Assembly (NCBI GenBank): GCA_037444185.1
Contig: JBBIMW010000063.1
Coordinates: 1 to 8,749, forward strand
Reading direction: 5' to 3'
Source: JAILZP01 sp037444185
GTDB taxonomy: Bacteria; Bacillota; Desulfotomaculia; Desulfotomaculales; Desulfocucumaceae
Length of the DNA: 8,749 nucleotides
Made by a program: the position numbers and the translations under genes. This document shows positions 6,032 through 8,749 of the stretch, piece by piece. A model generated the notes under the pieces. The model had not been told where the DNA came from. It saw only the letters and a program-made list of their open reading frames with translations, and made no database searches. Within the stretch, counting starts at the first letter, position 1. Each line of letters starts with the position of its first letter.

Positions 6032-6319
6032 GTGATCAGACCATTAGGCGAGAGGGTGGTTGTGAAGCCCCTGCCCAGCGAAGAAGTCACCAAAGGAGGG
6101 ATAGTCCTTCCGGATACCGCCAAGGAGAAGCCCCAGGAGGGTGAAGTGGTGGCCGTAGGCTCCGGCCGTCTGCTTGATAACGGGACGAGGGTGGCCGTTG
6201 ACCTGAAAGTGGGTGACAAGGTCCTCTTCTCCAAATACGCCGGCAACGAAGTGAAGATTGACAATGTCGAGTACCTTATCATGCGTGAGGCTGACATACT
6301 GGGTGTAATTGAGAAATAA
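6032..6319 (+). CDS. groES: Co-chaperonin GroES
   Basis: A 95-residue GroES, the heptameric lid of the GroEL folding chamber in the cytoplasm. It begins with the typical IRPLGERVVVKPLPSEE, has the mobile loop TKGGIVLPDTAKEKPQEGEVVAVG at about 20-43, and continues with VGDKVLFSKYAGNEVKIDNVEYLIMREADILGVIE. Translation starts at GTG (6032), 8 nt after GGAGGG at 6018-6023, and no ATG fits better. Its stop is 30 nt before the groEL start, and the pair is controlled by the upstream CIRCE site. Length and motifs are normal. Confidence 0.97.
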   Translation: MIRPLGERVVVKPLPSEEVTKGGIVLPDTAKEKPQEGEVVAVGSGRLLDNGTRVAVDLKVGDKVLFSKYAGNEVKIDNVEYLIMREADILGVIEK

Positions 6320-6333
6320 TATTATTTGCCACA

Positions 6334-6342
6334 AAAGGAGGT
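6334..6342 (+). promoter_or_regulatory. groEL ribosome binding site that fixes a TTG start
   Basis: AAAGGAGGT is a near-perfect anti-16S match, 7 nt before TTG at 6350. It rules out the in-frame TTG at 6326, which lies upstream of it and would add eight residues not found in GroEL proteins. Confidence 0.9.
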
Positions 6343-6349
6343 AATAGAA

Positions 6350-7978
6350 TTGGCTGGTAAGGAAATCATCTTCCGCGAAGATGCGCGGCGTGCCCTTGAG
6401 CGGGGCGTGAACGCCCTGGCGGAGGCCGTGAAAATAACCCTCGGCCCCAAGGGCCGCAATGTGGTGCTTGAAAAAAAATTCGGCTCTCCCATGATCACCA
6501 ACGACGGTGTGACCATCGCCAGGGAGATAGAGTTGACAGACCCCTTTGAAAATATGGGGGCCCAGCTGGTTAAAGAGGTGGCCACCAAGACTAACGACGT
6601 GGCCGGAGACGGCACCACCACCGCTACGGTGCTGGCCCAGGCCATTGTGCGGGAAGGCCTGAAAAACGTGGCGGCCGGAGCGAACCCCATGATTATCAAG
6701 AAGGGTATCGAGAAGGCTGTGGAAAAGGCAGTGGACGCCATCAAGGGCGCCGCCAAGCCCGTGGAAAGCAAGTCCGCCATCGCCCAGGTGGCATCTATCT
6801 CGGCCAACGACGCCTCCATCGGCGAGCTCATTGCCGACGCCATGGAGAAGGTCGGCAAGGATGGGGTCATCACCGTGGAGGAGTCCAAGGGAATAGGCAC
6901 CGTCCTGGAAGTGGTGGAAGGTATGAACTTTGACAGGGGCTACATATCCCCCTACATGATCACCGATACCGACAAGATGGAGGCCACCCTCAGCGATCCG
7001 TTCATATTGGTGACCGACAAAAAGATCTCGGCCGTGGCCGATTTGCTGCCTGTTCTGGAAAAGGTGGTGCAGTCCGGCAAGCCGCTTCTGATTATCGCCG
7101 AGGATGTTGAGGGTGAAGCCCTGGCCACCCTGGTGCTGAACAAGCTGCGCGGCACTTTGCAGTGCGTTGCGGTTAAGGCCCCCGGTTTCGGTGACCGCCG
7201 CAAGGCCATGCTGGAGGACATCGCCATTCTCACCAACGGCACTGTGGTTACCGAGGAACTGGGCCTCAAGCTGGACAAGGCCACTGTGGAAATGCTGGGA
7301 CAGGCCTCCAAGGTCAGGGTTAAGAAAGAAGAAACCATTATTGTGGGCGGAGCCGGCAGTCAGGATAAAATAACGGCCCGGGTGGCCCAGATCAAGAAAC
7401 AGATTGAAGAAACCACCTCTGACTTCGATCGGGAAAAGCTGCAGGAGCGACTGGCCAAGATGGCCGGAGGCGTGGCCGTAATCCAGGTGGGCGCAGCCAC
7501 CGAAACTGAAATGAAGGAAAAGAAGCTGCGTATCGAAGACGCATTGAACGCCACCAGGGCCGCCGTGGAAGAGGGAATTGTCGCAGGGGGCGGAGTGGTA
7601 TACGTGCAGGCCATCAGGGCCCTTGAAAATCTCAATACCGCCAATCTCGACGAGAAGACCGGCGTGGACATCATTCGCCGGGCACTGGAGGAGCCCCTGC
7701 GCCAGATTGCCAACAACGCCGGCATGGAAGGCTCCGTGGTGGTGGAGAAGGTTCGCAACTCCGAGCCCGGAATCGGTTTCAACGCTTTGGTCGGGGAATA
7801 CAGCAACATGGTTGAGGCAGGCATAGTGGATCCGGCCAAGGTTACCCGGTCGGCGCTGCAGAATGCCGCCAGCATAGCCGCCATGATTCTGACCACCGAA
7901 ACCTTGGTGGCTGAAAAGCCTGAAAAGGAAAAGGATATGATGGGCGGAATGGGCGGCGGCATGCCCCCGATGATGTAA
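6350..7978 (+). CDS. groEL: Chaperonin GroEL
   Basis: A 542-residue GroEL, the ATP-driven double-ring chaperonin that folds proteins with GroES. The TTG start gives the normal N-terminus MAGKEIIFREDARRALERG. ATP-site residues are in place: NDGVTI with Asp 52, GDGTTTAT with Asp 87, and IEDALNATRAAVEEGIVAGGG with Asp 397 (Asp 398 in E. coli). The apical region has the expected hydrophobic segments, including VLNKLRGTLQCVAVKAPGFGDRRKAMLEDIA. The C-terminus ends in the flexible MMGGMGGGMPPMM tail. It follows groES by 30 nt and is closed by a strong terminator at 7990-8035. Nothing is missing or unusual apart from the TTG start. Confidence 0.98.
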   Translation: MAGKEIIFREDARRALERGVNALAEAVKITLGPKGRNVVLEKKFGSPMITNDGVTIAREIELTDPFENMGAQLVKEVATKTNDVAGDGTTTATVLAQAIVREGLKNVAAGANPMIIKKGIEKAVEKAVDAIKGAAKPVESKSAIAQVASISANDASIGELIADAMEKVGKDGVITVEESKGIGTVLEVVEGMNFDRGYISPYMITDTDKMEATLSDPFILVTDKKISAVADLLPVLEKVVQSGKPLLIIAEDVEGEALATLVLNKLRGTLQCVAVKAPGFGDRRKAMLEDIAILTNGTVVTEELGLKLDKATVEMLGQASKVRVKKEETIIVGGAGSQDKITARVAQIKKQIEETTSDFDREKLQERLAKMAGGVAVIQVGAATETEMKEKKLRIEDALNATRAAVEEGIVAGGGVVYVQAIRALENLNTANLDEKTGVDIIRRALEEPLRQIANNAGMEGSVVVEKVRNSEPGIGFNALVGEYSNMVEAGIVDPAKVTRSALQNAASIAAMILTTETLVAEKPEKEKDMMGGMGGGMPPMM

Positions 7979-7989
7979 TTGCATATTGA

Positions 7990-8035
7990 CCGGCAAAAAC
8001 AAACCCCCGTAGAGACGGGGGTTTGTTTTTGCCGG
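7990..8035 (+). terminator. Bidirectional intrinsic terminator after groEL
   Basis: A perfect 21-bp stem (7990-8010 with 8015-8035) surrounds an AGAG loop. Its core is ACCCCCGT/ACGGGGGT, flanked by AAAAACAAA on the left and TTTGTTTTT on the right, so the structure can terminate on either strand. It begins 11 nt after the groEL stop codon. Confidence 0.95.
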
Positions 8036-8036
8036 T

Positions 8037-8065
8037 TTGACTTGGCGGCGGTATAGTGATAGATT
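8037..8065 (+). promoter_or_regulatory. Candidate cysK promoter
   Basis: TTGACT at 8037-8042 and TAGATT at 8060-8065 are exactly 17 bp apart, a good sigma-A match. The -35 begins 2 nt after the groEL terminator stem, so the two units are packed tightly. A start near 8072 gives a leader of about 94 nt that contains the 55-bp inverted-repeat element. Confidence 0.55.
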
Positions 8066-8088
8066 TATTAAAACATGTCAATTTCCGG

Positions 8089-8143
8089 GAGGGTGTTGCA
8101 AAACCTTACCGCAACACAGCAGGTGGACTTTTTCAACAGCCCC
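8089..8143 (+). mobile_element. Short terminal-inverted-repeat element (MITE-like or IS relic), copy B
   Basis: The left end GAGGGTGTTGCAAAAC (8089-8104) and the complement of the right end GGGGCTGTTGAAAAAG (8128-8143) agree at 12 of 16 bases. The element is flanked on both sides by CCGG (8085-8088 and 8144-8147), a possible 4-bp target duplication. It has no room for a transposase, so it is either a non-autonomous element or the joined ends left after an internal deletion. Within it, GTGTTGC (8093-8099) pairs perfectly with GCAACAC (8111-8117). It lies in the cysK leader. The mobile origin is inferred from the ends, the flanks and the second partial copy at 523. Confidence 0.5.
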
Positions 8144-8154
8144 CCGGAGGGGGG
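8140..8154 (+). promoter_or_regulatory. cysK ribosome site in a C6/G6 hairpin
   Basis: GGAGGGGGG (8146-8154) is the only Shine-Dalgarno candidate, ending 11 nt before the ATG at 8166. Its G-run (8149-8154) can pair with six C residues at 8140-8145 around a 3-nt GGA loop, which would hide part of the site and lower translation. Four of those C residues belong to the 55-bp element. Confidence 0.5.
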
Positions 8155-8165
8155 TTGATTGATGA

Positions 8166-8749
8166 ATGAAGATAGCTGATAACATTACGGAATTGGTGGG
8201 GTCCACTCCTTTGCTTAGGCTTTGCAGTTTTGCCCGGGGGGCGGCGGCCCAGCTGGTGGCCAAGCTGGAATACTTCAACCCCGGGGGCAGCGTGAAGGAC
8301 AGGATTGCCCTCAATATGATCGCCAGGGCCGAGGAAAGGGGAGTGCTCAAACCCGGCAGCGTGATTATAGAGCCCACCAGCGGCAACACCGGGATTGGCC
8401 TGGCCATGGTATGCGCGTCCAGAGGATATAGGCTGATACTTACCATGCCCGATACCATGAGCAAGGAAAGGAAAGACCTTTTAAAGGCCTACGGGGCTGA
8501 ACTGGTGCCCACCCCCGGCGGCGGGGGGATGGCCGGGGCCGTCAGGGTGGCCGAAGAGCTGGCCGCAAGCACTCCAAATTCATTTTACCCCGGGCAGTTC
8601 GCCAATCCCGACAACCCGGAGGCGCACAGACGCACCACAGCCGAGGAATTATGGCGGGATACCGGCGGAAATGTGGATATTTTCGTGTCCGGTGTGGGAA
8701 CCGGGGGGACCGTCACCGGTGTGGGCAGTGTGCTTAAGCAAAGGAAGCC
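8166..8749 (+). CDS. cysK: Cysteine synthase (O-acetylserine sulfhydrylase), 3' end outside window
   Basis: The first 194 residues of a PLP enzyme that makes cysteine from O-acetylserine and sulfide; the gene runs past the right edge. It begins MKIADNITELVGSTPLLRL, the classic CysK opening. The PLP lysine is Lys 44 in NPGGSVKDR, the substrate loop is EPTSGNTGIGLA at 69-80, followed by MPDTMSKERKDLLKAYGAEL, PGQFANPDNPEAHRRTTAEELW, and the PLP phosphate-binding GTGGTVTG at 178-185. The ATG at 8166 is chosen because an in-frame TGA precedes it directly, and the overlapping ATG at 8162 closes after five codons. A cystathionine beta-synthase-like relative is possible, but the motifs favour CysK. 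It is expressed separately from groEL, from its own promoter after the terminator. Confidence 0.93.
   Translation, partial: MKIADNITELVGSTPLLRLCSFARGAAAQLVAKLEYFNPGGSVKDRIALNMIARAEERGVLKPGSVIIEPTSGNTGIGLAMVCASRGYRLILTMPDTMSKERKDLLKAYGAELVPTPGGGGMAGAVRVAEELAASTPNSFYPGQFANPDNPEAHRRTTAEELWRDTGGNVDIFVSGVGTGGTVTGVGSVLKQRK

Noticed and set aside
6326..6349. An upstream TTG start for groEL that would add eight residues
   Set aside because: It lies before the AAAGGAGGT ribosome site, and the usual GroEL N-terminus begins at the TTG at 6350.
6044..8002. A 652-codon minus-strand ORF opposite groES-groEL
   Set aside because: It is the antisense shadow of the chaperonin genes, with no family motifs and a His/Gly-rich low-complexity look caused by GroEL codon usage.
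8066..8165. A T-box or SAM riboswitch in the cysK leader
   Set aside because: The leader is about 94 nt and lacks the conserved boxes of those elements; the visible structure is better explained by the short inverted-repeat element.
1..8749. CRISPR array, tRNA, rRNA, phage or toxin-antitoxin genes
   Set aside because: No regularly spaced repeats, tRNA-like folds, rRNA sequence or recognisable gene of these kinds was seen on either strand.

Overview
The window looks like chromosomal DNA from an anaerobic, GC-rich Firmicute, most likely a Peptococcaceae/Desulfotomaculum- or Moorella-type clostridium. This is inferred from several things: strong GGAGG-type ribosome sites, GTG and TTG starts, a perfect CIRCE operator before groES-groEL, a MoeA fused to a periplasmic-binding-like domain, and molybdenum/tungsten-enzyme genes including fdhD. 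No species can be named from the sequence alone.

Layout. Positions 36-566 encode MobB (molybdopterin guanine dinucleotide synthesis). Positions 567-878 hold no intact gene. They contain a decayed minus-strand piece of a PAS/histidine kinase, bounded on the left by a short sequence that resembles an insertion-sequence end. A co-directional set follows: a 58-residue Cys-tailed ORF (879-1055), moeA (1065-2312) and a second moeA fused to a PBP-like domain (2346-4292). The minus-strand fdhD (4289-5092) overlaps the second moeA tail to tail by 4 bp. Between fdhD and the plus-strand mog/moaB-type gene (5259-5756) is a 166-bp divergent region with an imperfect 35-bp direct repeat; each copy carries a promoter-like TTGC(A/G)A...TA(A/T)(T/A)AT arrangement. 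Downstream are the CIRCE-controlled groES-groEL operon (6032-7978), a perfect 21-bp-stem terminator, a good sigma-A-type promoter, a 55-bp element with imperfect terminal inverted repeats, and the first 194 codons of cysK, which runs off the right edge.

How the genes work together. MogA/MoaB-type adenylyltransferase and MoeA activate molybdopterin and insert Mo or W. MobB helps add the nucleotide for the bis-MGD cofactor. FdhD transfers sulfur to that cofactor in formate dehydrogenase. Two unlike MoeA proteins side by side fit an organism that handles both molybdate and tungstate. GroES/GroEL and CysK are housekeeping neighbours.

I do not see a wholly new multi-gene system. The most worthwhile leads are the small Cys-tailed helix-turn-helix-like ORF leading the moe operon, the duplicated promoter repeat between fdhD and mog, and the two IS-end-like repeats next to 4-bp palindromes (one abutting the kinase relic, one in the cysK leader).
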